Shown here in pieces: positions 1 to 9,412 of a stretch of 64,000 nucleotides of DNA; positions within the stretch are counted from its first letter, which is position 1, and each line of letters begins with the position of its first letter. The stretch is from Gordonia rubripertincta (lineage in GTDB: Bacteria > Actinomycetota > Actinomycetes > Mycobacteriales > Mycobacteriaceae), in contig NZ_CP136136.1 in assembly GCF_038024875.1 (NCBI RefSeq), forward strand, positions 4,650,001-4,714,000, written 5' to 3'. The translations under genes were made by a program, and so were the position numbers. Under the pieces are notes generated by a model. The model saw only the letters and a program-made list of their open reading frames with translations. It ran no database searches and was not told the origin of the DNA.

Positions 1-555
1 GTCGGTCTCCACCGTCTCGACCGCGACGACACTGATCTTCGAGGACACCTCGATCTTGAGGGCCTCGACATTCTGCTCGGTGTCGGCGCGCTCCTGCTCG
101 AGACGCTTGCGCAGCTCCCCGGTCGACAGCGGACCGAGCAGTTCCTTGGAGTTGCCCGCATTGTCGGCGTTGAGGGTCGTCACCAGCTTGGTGACGAAAT
201 CCGCCGAGGCGGTCTTGGCGTCGGCGAAGGCGGTCGCCTCGCTCTGCAAGGTGTACGTCCGCCAGCCGAGGAACCCGACAGCCGCGATCAGGGCGATGAC
301 CACGAACGCACCGAGTGCGCGCTTGATCCCGCTCGCGGTGACCGTCAGCGAGAACTCCTTCTTACCGGTCGCGGGCTGCGGCTCGGGTGCAGTCGCAGGC
401 TCGGGTCCCATGGGACCGGAACCGGTGCGACGCGCCGACTTTCCGCGCGGAGTCGCAGTGGCATCCGCAACGGGTTTCTCGGTGCCGACCTTCTCGGTGC
501 CGGTCTCCTCGTCGGACACGTTCTTCTCGAGATCTGGCTTCTCAGGGTCTGTCAT
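1..555 (-). CDS. Mce-associated membrane protein, C-terminus cut by window edge
   Basis: The frame opens at ATG 555, 26 bases after the mceF stop, and runs off the left edge with about 185 codons visible. The N-terminal 75 or so residues are acidic and proline/threonine-rich (cytoplasmic), followed by one hydrophobic segment (IKRALGAFVVIALIAAVGF, near residue 85) and an extracytoplasmic part rich in Ala, Thr and Glu. This is the usual build of Mce-associated membrane (Mam/Mas) proteins encoded after mceF; in mycobacteria they stabilise or assist the Mce transporter. The assignment rests on position and topology, as no enzymatic motif is visible. Confidence 0.75.
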   Translation of the reverse strand, partial: MTDPEKPDLEKNVSDEETGTEKVGTEKPVADATATPRGKSARRTGSGPMGPEPATAPEPQPATGKKEFSLTVTASGIKRALGAFVVIALIAAVGFLGWRTYTLQSEATAFADAKTASADFVTKLVTTLNADNAGNSKELLGPLSTGELRKRLEQERADTEQNVEALKIEVSSKISVVAVETVETD

Positions 556-581
556 CTACAGGTACGCAACTTGTCTGGTCG

Positions 582-1754
582 TCATTTGTCGAGCGGCACC
601 GTGCGGGCATTCGGGTCGTAACCCGGTGGGGGCCCTGCGGTGTCGTCGCCCGGCGGTCGTGGGGCGTTGGCCGAACCACGGATCTGCTGGTTCGGATCCT
701 CGGTCACACAGTACAGATTGGTCGGGATGGTCAGCTCGAGTACTTGGGTCGGCCGACGCGGGGTGACCGGGTAGTTGCAGCTCGGTCGCGGATACACCGA
801 ACCGAACGCCCACCACGCGCCGTCGTGGAACATGGTGAGGCTCTTGATGCTCGCATCCCGGATCGATGGCATCAGCGTCGCGAGGGCCGGTGCACGCAGC
901 GCGCCCTGCTCGGCGATGTCGAGGAACTGCTTCATCACGTCGGTCACCGGGTCGGTCAGCTGGTTGATCGAACCGGCGAGGCTGGTCATCTGCGACGGGC
1001 CGCGGTCGAGCAGCGTGCGCAGCTCCTTGTCGGAGGCCGCGGCGGCGTTGATCAGGTCGCTCAGCCCCGACACCGTGGTCCCGAAGTCGGGCTGGATGTC
1101 GGCGGTCGTCTTGAAGATGGTGCCCGCATTCTGGATCAGCTTCGTCGTCTCGGGCAACGCGGTGTAGAGCCGGGCGAAGATCGTTCCGCCCGAGTCGAAC
1201 AGCACCTCGAGATCGTTGGAGCCGTCCTCGGAGTACAGCGCGATCTTCAGGTTGTCCACGGCCGAGCGCAGTTGCGCCGGATCGATCTGCTGGATGAGTT
1301 CCAGCGAGGACTCGAGGAGATCGGAGAACGGCACGGTGACCTTGGTCTGCCCGGCCTCGATCACGTCGCCGTCCTTCAGGTATGGCCCCTCCGAGGTGGT
1401 CGGTTGGAAGTCGACGTACTGCTCGCCGGCCGCCGACAACCCCAGGGCGGAGACCTGGGTGTTGCGGTTGATCTTGTACCGGTCGTCGACCGAGACCTTC
1501 ACCGTCACCGAATCCGGCTGCACGCGAATGGTGTCGACCTCGCCGATACGCGCCCCGCGAAGGGTGACCCCCGAGGTCTCCTGCAGGCCGCCGGAGATCG
1601 GGAACTCGATGGTCAGCTTGTACTTGCCCGCCAACGGTTCCCACCGCAACGTGCCAAGCGACAGGTAGCCGAGCCCGACGACCATGACCAGGACGAGCCC
1701 GATGTTGCCGGCGAGTACGGAATGCTTGCGGAGGAAACCGAATACGCCGCTCAT
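582..1754 (-). CDS. mceF: MceF, mammalian-cell-entry family substrate-binding protein
   Basis: A 390-residue protein with a short cytoplasmic end, one transmembrane helix near residues 10-32 (NIGLVLVMVVGLGYLSLG) and the MCE domain at about 38-115, then a long alpha-helical region. MCE proteins form the periplasmic/cell-wall channel of an ABC-type lipid or sterol importer together with YrbE permeases. The start is taken as ATG 1754 because it forms an ATGA overlap with the mceE stop; an in-frame ATG nine bases upstream is possible. It is the last of six consecutive mce genes, each overlapping the previous one, so translation is probably coupled. The C-terminus is rich in Pro and Asp, as often seen in MceF. 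Confidence 0.9.
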   Translation of the reverse strand: MSGVFGFLRKHSVLAGNIGLVLVMVVGLGYLSLGTLRWEPLAGKYKLTIEFPISGGLQETSGVTLRGARIGEVDTIRVQPDSVTVKVSVDDRYKINRNTQVSALGLSAAGEQYVDFQPTTSEGPYLKDGDVIEAGQTKVTVPFSDLLESSLELIQQIDPAQLRSAVDNLKIALYSEDGSNDLEVLFDSGGTIFARLYTALPETTKLIQNAGTIFKTTADIQPDFGTTVSGLSDLINAAAASDKELRTLLDRGPSQMTSLAGSINQLTDPVTDVMKQFLDIAEQGALRAPALATLMPSIRDASIKSLTMFHDGAWWAFGSVYPRPSCNYPVTPRRPTQVLELTIPTNLYCVTEDPNQQIRGSANAPRPPGDDTAGPPPGYDPNARTVPLDK

Positions 1755-2908
1755 CCGCAGCACCCCTTGGTTCCGGTGAGTCGGGCGAGCAGCCGCGTGA
1801 GCGTCTGCTGGAGCGCTGCCGAGCCCGAATCGACGTCCTCGAGCTCGGGAAGCCTGCTCGCCGAGTCGAACCCGACGCCCGGGTTCAGCCAGTACACCTT
1901 TGCCGACACCGCAGCCGCGCTACCCGGCGTGGACTTGATCCACTTGGGGGTCAACGTGTGCAGGTTGTCGGCCAGCGACCCGAGCGGGCCGGCCGCCTGC
2001 CGCAGACCGGCCAGCACAGTCGACAGATGCCCGAGCATCTCCACGAGGTTGTCCTGATCGGTGCGCAGGAAGTCATTGGTCGCCGCGGTCACCTGCTGGG
2101 CCTTGTCCAGCGAGGTCAAGATGGAGCCGATCTGGCCGTTCAGCGACTGAAGCGCGGGGCCCAGTTTGTTGATCGAGGCCATGATCTGTGCTCGGCCGTC
2201 CGCCAGCTGACCGGTCAGGATTCGGGTGTTCTCCAGCGACCTGTCGACCTGCGCCGAACTCTGATTGAGTTTGCGGATGCCGGTCGTGAGACCACGGATC
2301 GCACCGTTGAGGTCCGTCGGATTGGTCGCGACGGCCGCGCTCAGTTCGGTGAGGATGACCGTGAGCGAGTTCAGCGAACCGCTGTCGACCACGCCGCTCA
2401 TGCTGATGAGCAGATCCTCGACGGTCGACGCCGCGGAGGTGGGACCGGTCAGGGTGTCTCCATCGACCATGAAGCCCTTCGTGGCAGTGGGCGGCGGCAG
2501 CAACGCCACGAACACGTCGCCCAGCGGAGTCGCCTGCCGGAGTTCGGCACCCGTGCCCACGGGCAGTTCGGTCTTCGTGCTGACGTCCATGGTGACGATC
2601 GCCGAGTAGTCCTTCGCAACGATGGTGTCGACCTGCCCCACGTCGGTGCCGTTGAGCTTCACCTTGGCGCGTGTCGGCAGATTCAGGGCGTTGTCGAAAT
2701 TCGCCGTCAGCCGGATGGAGTCACCGATGCCACCGGGGGCCGGCAGCGGGATCTGCTCGACGGTGAGGCCGGGCAACAGGCCACAGCCGGTGAGCCCCAT
2801 TAGCGCACTGAGCAGCACCGCCGTCACCGCGCCGCGTCGCATGCGGGAACGGCCACGTGTCGGTTCAGCGACCGTGCGACCCAGGGAAGCGCTTGTCACC
2901 GCTCTCAT
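1751..2908 (-). CDS. mceE: MceE, lipoprotein of the Mce complex (LprK/LprN type)
   Basis: A 385-residue Mce protein with an N-terminal signal of arginines, a hydrophobic stretch and the lipobox LTGC at residues 39-42, so the mature protein should be lipid-anchored at Cys42. The MCE domain follows (about 55-130) and then helical segments. In mycobacterial mce operons the fifth gene (lprK and relatives) is the lipoprotein, which fits this position. ATG 2908 overlaps the mceD stop by ATGA. An internal Met 22 codons later would give a more standard signal-peptide length, so the real start could be near 2842. Confidence 0.9.
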   Translation of the reverse strand: MRAVTSASLGRTVAEPTRGRSRMRRGAVTAVLLSALMGLTGCGLLPGLTVEQIPLPAPGGIGDSIRLTANFDNALNLPTRAKVKLNGTDVGQVDTIVAKDYSAIVTMDVSTKTELPVGTGAELRQATPLGDVFVALLPPPTATKGFMVDGDTLTGPTSAASTVEDLLISMSGVVDSGSLNSLTVILTELSAAVATNPTDLNGAIRGLTTGIRKLNQSSAQVDRSLENTRILTGQLADGRAQIMASINKLGPALQSLNGQIGSILTSLDKAQQVTAATNDFLRTDQDNLVEMLGHLSTVLAGLRQAAGPLGSLADNLHTLTPKWIKSTPGSAAAVSAKVYWLNPGVGFDSASRLPELEDVDSGSAALQQTLTRLLARLTGTKGCCG

Positions 2909-4008
2909 TTCGTCAGCTCCAGCATCGCGGAGTAGATGCCCATGTCCGGACCGAAGTCCTTCAGCTTGCCGGTGCGACAGCCGTCCTTCTGCAGGTTGAT
3001 CGCCTCGCAGAACTCGGCGAGCAACTCGTTGTCGAGGAGCGACTTGTCGAGAAGCACCTGTGCACGCCAGGCGCCCTGCTCGGCGGAGATCGAGTTGCTC
3101 AGGTTCTGGAACAGCAGCGGACCGACATCGATGGTCTCCACAACCTGCCGCGAGTAGTCGCTCAGGTTGGCGGTCAGCGCGGCGAGGCGGTCGAAGGAGA
3201 CCGAGATCGTGTTGGTGTTGTTCTGCAGGAACGCCGTCGTGTTCTGCAGGCTCTGGTTCAGGTTGCGCATGGTCGCCACGAGACCGGGCGACTGCGCGCC
3301 GAGCAGCTGGGACACCTCGTTGACCGACTTCGAGAAGGCCGTCATCTTCGGGTAGTTCTCCACCAGCGTGGTGGTGAGTCCCTCGATGGTCTCGATGATG
3401 TCGACGAGCGCGTCACTGTTGCCCGAGATCACGTTCGACGCCTGGCCGAGCTGATCGAGGGCGGCACGGATCTCCTCGCCGTTGCCCGTGGCGATGCCCG
3501 AGGTGATGTCGATCATGTCCGCGAGAGGTCCCGGACCCGGGCCCTCCCCCTTCAGGCCCACGACGAGACCGTCGATGGCGTCGAACAGTTCACCGACCGA
3601 GACCGGGGCCTTCGTCTCCTTGAGCACCGAGCCGTCCTCGAGCTTGGGTCCGCCCTCGTAGGCCGGGGTCAGCTCGACGTGGCGCGTGGTCACGATGGAG
3701 GTGTTGACGATGGCCGCCGTCGCGTCGGCGGGCACCGGCACGTCGTTGTCGATGGTCATGGTGACCTTGACCCGATCACCCTGCGGCTCGACGGCGGTCA
3801 CCTGACCGACCGGCATGCCGAGCACCGCGACGTCGTTGCTCACGTAGAGGCCGGCGACGTTGTCGAAGTACGCGGTGACCTCGATCGCCTGCCCGAAGGC
3901 TGCCTTCCAGCTGCCCGGGATCATCGAACATCCCGACAGTCCGATGATGCCGAACAGGGAGATGCACACGAGGAGCGTCGAACGACGCAGCTTCTGCGGG
4001 TTCAGCAT
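2905..4008 (-). CDS. mceD: MceD, Mce family protein with a lipobox
   Basis: A 367-residue Mce protein. The start is placed at ATG 4008, which overlaps the mceC stop by seven bases; an upstream in-frame start at 4032 would overlap more. After a short basic end (LNPQKLRR) a hydrophobic segment leads to a lipobox-like LSGC at residues 24-27. The MCE domain (about 35-115) has the D-type pattern of VAVLGMPVGQV followed by a beta-rich stretch. Helical repeats rich in Asn, Leu and Thr form the C-terminal half. A lipobox in MceD next to the lipoprotein MceE is less common than a plain membrane anchor; see the finding on paired lipoproteins. Confidence 0.88.
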   Translation of the reverse strand: MLNPQKLRRSTLLVCISLFGIIGLSGCSMIPGSWKAAFGQAIEVTAYFDNVAGLYVSNDVAVLGMPVGQVTAVEPQGDRVKVTMTIDNDVPVPADATAAIVNTSIVTTRHVELTPAYEGGPKLEDGSVLKETKAPVSVGELFDAIDGLVVGLKGEGPGPGPLADMIDITSGIATGNGEEIRAALDQLGQASNVISGNSDALVDIIETIEGLTTTLVENYPKMTAFSKSVNEVSQLLGAQSPGLVATMRNLNQSLQNTTAFLQNNTNTISVSFDRLAALTANLSDYSRQVVETIDVGPLLFQNLSNSISAEQGAWRAQVLLDKSLLDNELLAEFCEAINLQKDGCRTGKLKDFGPDMGIYSAMLELTK

Positions 4009-4991
4009 CCGTCCACCACCCGGGCCAGGCACAGCCAGTTGTCGGGGAAGATGCCCCAGGGCAGGTAACCGTTCGCGTAGGGGCCGTCGCCGATGACGTT
4101 GTTGGTCAGACGAGCCGTCACGGGGAGTATCTCCAGTAGCTTGCGCAGGTTGTTGCGGTTCTTCTCCAGCCCCTGCGTGATGGTGTTGAGGTTGGCCATG
4201 ATCGGGGCGAACTGGTTGGCGTTCTCCCCTGCCACCGCACTGGCCTGTTCGGTGAGTTCGGCGATGCCGTCGAGCAGGCGTGTCACCAGCTCCTCACGGG
4301 CCACGATCTTCTGGGTCAGGTCGCGTCCCTGGCCGACGATCACCGCCAGTTGCGCCTGGTTGTCGTTGACGATGTTGGTGATCGTCTTGGTGTCGGCGAT
4401 CAACTGATTGATCTGGTCCTTGCGGTTGGTGATGACCTCAGACATCTGCGTCAGGGCCTCGAACGTCGGCTCGGTGATCGCGGGGACACCGGCGAGCTGA
4501 CGATTGAGTGTGCGGATGCTCTGCGAGAGGGTCTGGTCGTCGATACCGGTCAGGATCGGTGCACCCGCTTCGATGGTGCGGTTCAGGTCGTAGGGCACCG
4601 CGGTGCGCTCGATGTGGCCGTCGGGTGCCTCCTCGGGCGAATCGCCCAGCGACACATCGACGTAGCGCTGACCGAGCAGCGTCGACATCTTGATCTCGGC
4701 CATGCCGTTCTTCGTCACCTTGACGTCGGTGTCGACCTTCATGGTGAGCGCGACGTGGCGGCCGGCGAGTTCGGTTTCGGTGACCTCACCGACGTCGATG
4801 CCGGCGACGCGCACCTTGTCCCCCGGCCGGATCCCGCCGGCCTGGGCGAAGTCGGCGGTGAGCGTCTTCTTCCCCAGATGCGCACCGGCCAGCGCGGTCA
4901 CGCCCAGCAGAAGTGCGACGATGACGACCGCCCCGATCACGCCGTACCAGACACGGGTGTTGCTGCGGAACTTCTTGCGGAACCAGCTCAT
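4002..4991 (-). CDS. mceC: MceC, Mce family protein
   Basis: A 329-residue Mce protein: basic N-terminus (SWFRKKFRSN), one transmembrane helix at about 15-38, then the MCE domain with IRPGDKVRVAGIDVGEV around residues 52-68. The long helical part (about 150-290) should contribute to the tunnel through the cell envelope. ATG 4991 overlaps the mceB stop as ATGA, which favours it over the Met two codons upstream. It is shorter than many mycobacterial MceC proteins because it lacks the usual proline-rich tail. Confidence 0.9.
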   Translation of the reverse strand: MSWFRKKFRSNTRVWYGVIGAVVIVALLLGVTALAGAHLGKKTLTADFAQAGGIRPGDKVRVAGIDVGEVTETELAGRHVALTMKVDTDVKVTKNGMAEIKMSTLLGQRYVDVSLGDSPEEAPDGHIERTAVPYDLNRTIEAGAPILTGIDDQTLSQSIRTLNRQLAGVPAITEPTFEALTQMSEVITNRKDQINQLIADTKTITNIVNDNQAQLAVIVGQGRDLTQKIVAREELVTRLLDGIAELTEQASAVAGENANQFAPIMANLNTITQGLEKNRNNLRKLLEILPVTARLTNNVIGDGPYANGYLPWGIFPDNWLCLARVVDGC

Positions 4992-6022
4992 CGGCACACC
5001 ACCGAATGATTCGTGCCACCGATCTTGTTGAAGATCCCCGGTGGCAGCAGGACATCACCGATCGCGATGTCGAGATCGCAGGCGTAGATGTTCAGGTATG
5101 CACCCTCTCCGAGTACGAGCGGGAAATGACCGAGGAAGATCGGCGCGTCGACGGCCATCCGGTCGAGCTTGGAACCGTTCTGGATGAGCGTGTTGGTGGC
5201 GATCCGCCCGTTGGTCGCGGCGGCGGCGAGGCTGCCCCGGCTGCGGCTCAGGACGTCGGCGAAACCGTCTGTGGTGCGTCCGATGTCGGCGACCGCGCTG
5301 CCGAAGGCCGCCGAGTTCGAGTTGAGGTTCGCGATCAGAGCGGACATCGACTCGATCACGGTGCCGAGCTGGCCGCCCTGACGGGACAGGTCGCGCATCA
5401 CGGTACTGAGGTTGTTGATGATCGCGCCGATCACGATGTCGCGGTTTGCGGTGTCCTCGGCCAGCCGGCCCACCTCGGCGACGGTGTAGCTCAACGAGAC
5501 CGAATTGCCCTGGAACGCCTCGAGGAGACCCTGCGACAACGCGTTGACCTGCTCGGCGTCGAGGGTCTCGAACACCGGCTGGAAACCGGCGAGCAACTTG
5601 GTGACGTCGAAGGAGTCCTCGGACGGCAACTCCAGCGTCGACCCGGGCGCCAGCGGGTTGCTGTCGCGGCCCTCGACCAGGGTCAGGTTGAGATACCGCT
5701 GACCGATGAGGTTCTGATAGCGGATCGCCGCCCGGGTGTTGGTGAAGACCTGCTGGTCGTTCTGCACCTCGAACTCGACTCGCGCGCGCCCGTTGTCGAG
5801 TTCGATCTTGTCGACGCGCCCGACGCGGACACCGGCCATGCGGACGTCGTCACCGGCGGCGAGGCCCGAGGCGTCGGTGAAGAACGTCGTGTAATTGTTC
5901 GTCGATCCCGACACCGATCGTTCCAGAGTCGAGAAGATCACGTACGTCACGAGCAACGCGACGAGCCCGAAGATCGTGAAGCCGATCAACGGTTTGCGGA
6001 TCGAACCCGAGGCCGCGCTCAT
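4988..6022 (-). CDS. mceB: MceB, Mce family protein
   Basis: A 344-residue Mce protein with an N-terminal transmembrane helix (residues 10-31, KPLIGFTIFGLVALLVTYV), the MCE domain at about 38-118 (LAAGDDVRMAGVRVGRVD) and a helical C-terminal region ending in a short domain with two cysteines (YACDLDI and the last residues VVCR), a feature common in MceB. ATG 6022 overlaps the mceA stop by ATGA. It is predicted to act in the cell-envelope part of the importer with the five other Mce proteins. Confidence 0.9.
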   Translation of the reverse strand: MSAASGSIRKPLIGFTIFGLVALLVTYVIFSTLERSVSGSTNNYTTFFTDASGLAAGDDVRMAGVRVGRVDKIELDNGRARVEFEVQNDQQVFTNTRAAIRYQNLIGQRYLNLTLVEGRDSNPLAPGSTLELPSEDSFDVTKLLAGFQPVFETLDAEQVNALSQGLLEAFQGNSVSLSYTVAEVGRLAEDTANRDIVIGAIINNLSTVMRDLSRQGGQLGTVIESMSALIANLNSNSAAFGSAVADIGRTTDGFADVLSRSRGSLAAAATNGRIATNTLIQNGSKLDRMAVDAPIFLGHFPLVLGEGAYLNIYACDLDIAIGDVLLPPGIFNKIGGTNHSVVCR

Positions 6023-7341
6023 CGTCCCCCTCCCTGATCAGTGGCGCCGGCACGTGCGTCGATGGACTGGACCAGCGGTCCGAGCATGATCGTGTCGGCG
6101 GCCGACGGCTCCCGGCGCAGCACTGCACCGAGGGTCTTCTTGTCGGCGTCGGTGGTCACCATGCCCACCGGACGGTTCTTGCGCATGCCGTCGGACGGAT
6201 AGATCTGCAGCGGACCCGACATCGTCGGTCCGGTACCTGTTCCCGGCCCCACGCAGCCGGGTCCGCGCAGCGTGCCGTACGGGCCGCCGTCGTACACCGG
6301 ACAGTTCTGGCGGGTGTAGCGGACGAAGGCACCGAAGCTGACGCCGATGTTGAGCTGGACGTGTCCGTTTGTCCCGGTGAAGACGGTGAGCACCCGGGCT
6401 GCGAGGTTGTTGAGCGCAATGATCGCCTGCGGCAACGAGTTCGGTTCGAGCACGGTGGCGCCGAGCATGCGGTTCAGGTCGGTGACGAGTCGCTGACCGC
6501 CGTTGCCGTTGCGGGCGAACATCAGCTGTAGCTGGTCGAGCAGTCCCTGGTTGCCGGACAGCAGCGCCGCGAGGTCACGCTGCTTCTCGGCGACGGTCAC
6601 CGCCGGGATCACGCTGCGCCCCAGGGCGTCGAGCAGTTCCGGCGAGGACTCCGCGAGACCGCTGATCGCGGCGTCGAAGTTGTCGAATCCCGGGGGTGCA
6701 CCCGGCGGGAACTGCGCGTTGATCGCGTCGAAGTAGGTCCGCAGCACGCCGACGAACGAGCCGAACACCGATCCGCCGCCTTTGAGGGCGTCGGCGACGA
6801 CACCGAGTACCTGGGCGAGTTCCTCCGGCGGCACCGAGTCGAGGATGGCATTCAACTCGTTCTGCGCGTCCTGCAGCTTGATCGTCTCGAGCGACGTGTC
6901 GGCGGGGATGGAGTCACCCGACGACAGTCGTTCGGTACCCGGCTCGGCGGGTCGGACGAGTTCGACGGAGTTGACGCCGAACAGGTTCGACGGCACGGTC
7001 CGTGCCGTCACCGATGCCGGGATGCCCTCGGCCTGCGCGGGCACGATGTCGATCTCGACCTTCTTGATCACCTTCGCGGCGTCGACCCGGTCGCCGGAAT
7101 CGGCGACCGAGATGGACTTCACCGAGCCGACGATGAGGCCGTTGTACCGGACGTCGGCGCCCGATGTCAGGCCGTCACCGATGTCGACGAGGTCGGCGGT
7201 CACACCCACCGTTTTGCTGAAGGTGCCCTGGTACCGCATGAACAGCAGCACGAAGATCACCAGCAGGACCAGGAGGAAGGCGACGCCGCGCAGCACGAAT
7301 TGCATCAGCGAGGGGTTACGCCCGTCGGTCGCGATGTTCAC
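6019..7341 (-). CDS. mceA: MceA, Mce family protein
   Basis: A 440-residue protein that begins ten bases after the yrbEB stop. A transmembrane helix lies at about 15-36 (FVLRGVAFLLVLLVIFVLLF), followed by the MCE domain (about 40-125; LTSGADVRYNGLIVGSV) and a helical domain to about 330. The C-terminal third has a Gly/Pro-rich stretch with a cysteine pair (CPVYDGGPYGTLRGPGC). It is the first mce gene after the two permease genes, as in all actinobacterial mce operons. Which of the Mce1-4 lineages it belongs to, and so whether the cargo is fatty acid or sterol, cannot be decided from the sequence alone. Confidence 0.9.
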   Translation of the reverse strand: MNIATDGRNPSLMQFVLRGVAFLLVLLVIFVLLFMRYQGTFSKTVGVTADLVDIGDGLTSGADVRYNGLIVGSVKSISVADSGDRVDAAKVIKKVEIDIVPAQAEGIPASVTARTVPSNLFGVNSVELVRPAEPGTERLSSGDSIPADTSLETIKLQDAQNELNAILDSVPPEELAQVLGVVADALKGGGSVFGSFVGVLRTYFDAINAQFPPGAPPGFDNFDAAISGLAESSPELLDALGRSVIPAVTVAEKQRDLAALLSGNQGLLDQLQLMFARNGNGGQRLVTDLNRMLGATVLEPNSLPQAIIALNNLAARVLTVFTGTNGHVQLNIGVSFGAFVRYTRQNCPVYDGGPYGTLRGPGCVGPGTGTGPTMSGPLQIYPSDGMRKNRPVGMVTTDADKKTLGAVLRREPSAADTIMLGPLVQSIDARAGATDQGGGR

Positions 7342-7351
7342 CGGCGCTCCC

Positions 7352-8218
7352 TCATCCCGAGATCTTGATTCCGGGCGAGGTGCCCCAGAACACGAGTGTC
7401 ATGACCAGGTTCGCGAACACGATCACGATGATCGCGAGCCGGATGGCATGTCCGGCAGCAATTCCCACACCTTCGGGCCCCCCAGCGGCGAAGTATCCGT
7501 AGTAGCACTGGATGAACGTCGTCAGCAGCACGAAGACGATCACCTTGATGAACGAGAACACCATGTCCCAGGACACGATGAACTGGTTGAAGTAGTAGAG
7601 GTAGGTTCCCTCGCCCTGGCCGCTCTGGAGCATGAACATGAACTGGCACGCAAGGTAGTTGGCGGCCAGCGACACCGAGTACAGCGGGACGATCGCGATG
7701 ACCGCGGCCAGCATGCGGGTGGTGACCAGGTACGGCAGCGGCCGGATGGCGATCGCCTCGAGGGCGTCGATCTCCTCGGCGATGCGCATCGAACCGAGCT
7801 GGGCCGTGAAGCGGCAACCCGATTGCGCGGTGAACGCCGTCGCCGCGAGCAGCGGGGCGATCTCGCGCGTCGTCGCGAACGCCGACAGACCACCGGTCAC
7901 CGGTGACATGCCGAGCAGGTTGAGCGCGGTGTAACCCTCGATGCCGACGGTCGCGCCGCCCATGACCCCGAGGATCACCATGACGCCGACCGTGCCGCCG
8001 CCCACGACGATCGCGCCGTTGCCCCACGCGACGTCGGCGAGCAGGCGCCAGACTTCCTTGCTGTAGTGCCGGAAGGCCAGCGGGACAGCGCCGATCGAGC
8101 GGACGAGGAACGTGATGAGGTGCCCCATCGCCGCGAGGGCGTCGCGCGGACCGCGATAGACGGCCTTGGCGGCCTCCAGGGGTTTCAGCGCGGGTGGCAC
8201 GTACCGTGACGCGGTCAT
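7352..8218 (-). CDS. yrbEB: YrbEB permease subunit of the Mce importer (MlaE family)
   Basis: A 288-residue integral membrane protein with about five to six hydrophobic segments. The MlaE/YrbE signature region is visible: an EI..L loop (FATTREIAPLLAA), then MRIAEEIDALEAIAIRPLPYLV, the coupling helix that contacts the ATPase (MceG/Mkl type, not encoded here). The start is set at ATG 8218, one base after the yrbEA stop; upstream in-frame starts would overlap yrbEA. It pairs with YrbEA as the heterodimeric permease that receives lipid from the Mce proteins. Confidence 0.92.
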   Translation of the reverse strand: MTASRYVPPALKPLEAAKAVYRGPRDALAAMGHLITFLVRSIGAVPLAFRHYSKEVWRLLADVAWGNGAIVVGGGTVGVMVILGVMGGATVGIEGYTALNLLGMSPVTGGLSAFATTREIAPLLAATAFTAQSGCRFTAQLGSMRIAEEIDALEAIAIRPLPYLVTTRMLAAVIAIVPLYSVSLAANYLACQFMFMLQSGQGEGTYLYYFNQFIVSWDMVFSFIKVIVFVLLTTFIQCYYGYFAAGGPEGVGIAAGHAIRLAIIVIVFANLVMTLVFWGTSPGIKISG

Positions 8219-8219
8219 C

Positions 8220-9077
8220 TCACACCACCTTCGCCGGGAAGAGGATCGCAAACAGCTGCGTGAGGATCACGTTCACGGTGAACAGGAGCAGGACGGAATT
8301 GACCACCGCGGCGTTCACCGAGTTGGCGACGCCGGCGGGTCCGCCCTTCGTCGAAAGGCCGCGATCGCAGGCGACGATCGCCACGATCGCGCCGAATATG
8401 ACGGCTTTGGCCAACGCGAACATCAGGTCCGCGGTCGTCGCGAAAGACGCAAAGGTGCCCGTGTAACTGCCTGGCGTACCGCCCTGGAAGTACACGTTGA
8501 AGACGTAGCCGGTGATGAATCCGATGAAGCAGACGAAGCCGCAGAGCAGGAAACTGACCACCATCGTGGCGAGGAGGCGCGGCGAGATCAGACGCTCGAT
8601 GGGGTTGACGCCCATCACCTTCATGGCGTCGATCTCGTCGCGGATGGTGCGGGAACCGAGGTCGGCCGCGATGGCCGAACCGACCGCGCCCGCGAGGAGC
8701 AGCGAGGTGACCAGCGGTGCACCCTGACGGATCACGCCGAGGCCGGTGGCCGCGCCGGAGAACGACGTCGCACCGACCTGGCCGGCGATGTTGGACACCT
8801 GGATCGACACGATGACGCCGATCGGGATGGCGACGAGCAGGGTCGGGAACACCGAGGTGCTCGCCATGAAAGCGCACTGGCGGATGAACTCCCCGAACGG
8901 GAAACGCCGCTTGAAGAGGTCGACGAAGAGCGTACGGAACACCTCGACGAACATGCCCAGCTGGCGTCCGAAGGTGTCGAAGGACGCGACGACATGTTTG
9001 TCGAACCACGACCGAACCGCACCCGGTCTCTTCCGACCGACCTCCTCGTCATCCGAGGTGACTGCGTCTGTGCTCAA
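8220..9077 (-). CDS. yrbEA: YrbEA permease subunit of the Mce importer (MlaE family)
   Basis: A 285-residue MlaE-family permease and the first gene of the operon. Residues 1-25 are charged and cytoplasmic; the rest holds five to six membrane segments. The coupling-helix motif is clear (GSRTIRDEIDAMKVMGVNP, about 130-150), as is the family C-terminal pattern RGLSTKGGPAGVANSVN. The start codon is TTG at 9077 with an AAGGG stretch just upstream; the N-terminus is variable in this family so the start is not certain. The genes downstream overlap or nearly touch as far as mceF, so a single leftward transcript is likely. Confidence 0.9.
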   Translation of the reverse strand: MSTDAVTSDDEEVGRKRPGAVRSWFDKHVVASFDTFGRQLGMFVEVFRTLFVDLFKRRFPFGEFIRQCAFMASTSVFPTLLVAIPIGVIVSIQVSNIAGQVGATSFSGAATGLGVIRQGAPLVTSLLLAGAVGSAIAADLGSRTIRDEIDAMKVMGVNPIERLISPRLLATMVVSFLLCGFVCFIGFITGYVFNVYFQGGTPGSYTGTFASFATTADLMFALAKAVIFGAIVAIVACDRGLSTKGGPAGVANSVNAAVVNSVLLLFTVNVILTQLFAILFPAKVV

Positions 9078-9412
9078 TCCCTACCCTTGCGTCTCGGCTT
9101 ACCCGTTCACCGGCCGTCAGGTCGCCATGCGTCGGTGTTGTCTCCAACTCCCGTACCGCTCGGCTGATCTGCTCGAGGTGCCCCCGTGGGCATGAGCGTC
9201 GCCGTAATATACCCCGCTCTCATCTTCGAGTGTGTGCGGCCTCACAGTATCGCGCGGTGCGACTTCGGTGACCCCGACATACCTTGCATGATGTGAGCAA
9301 TTCCCCGACAATGTCCCCGACTGACCAGAGCACCATAACTTGGTCGGCCGACCAACGGGAACAAAACCCCCCACTTCGTTCCAATGCAGCTCCGTTTCAA
9401 CAGCCGACCTCG
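9078..9412. promoter_or_regulatory. Divergent intergenic region between the mce operon and treZ
   Basis: This stretch separates two divergent units. On the minus strand a TATATT hexamer at 9206-9211 would suit a -10 element for the mce operon with a leader of roughly 120 bases, but no convincing -35 is seen. No inverted repeat resembling a KstR or Mce3R operator was recognised. On the plus strand, in-frame ATG codons at 9284 and 9311 could extend TreZ, but the family fold begins only at 9413. Confidence 0.3.
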
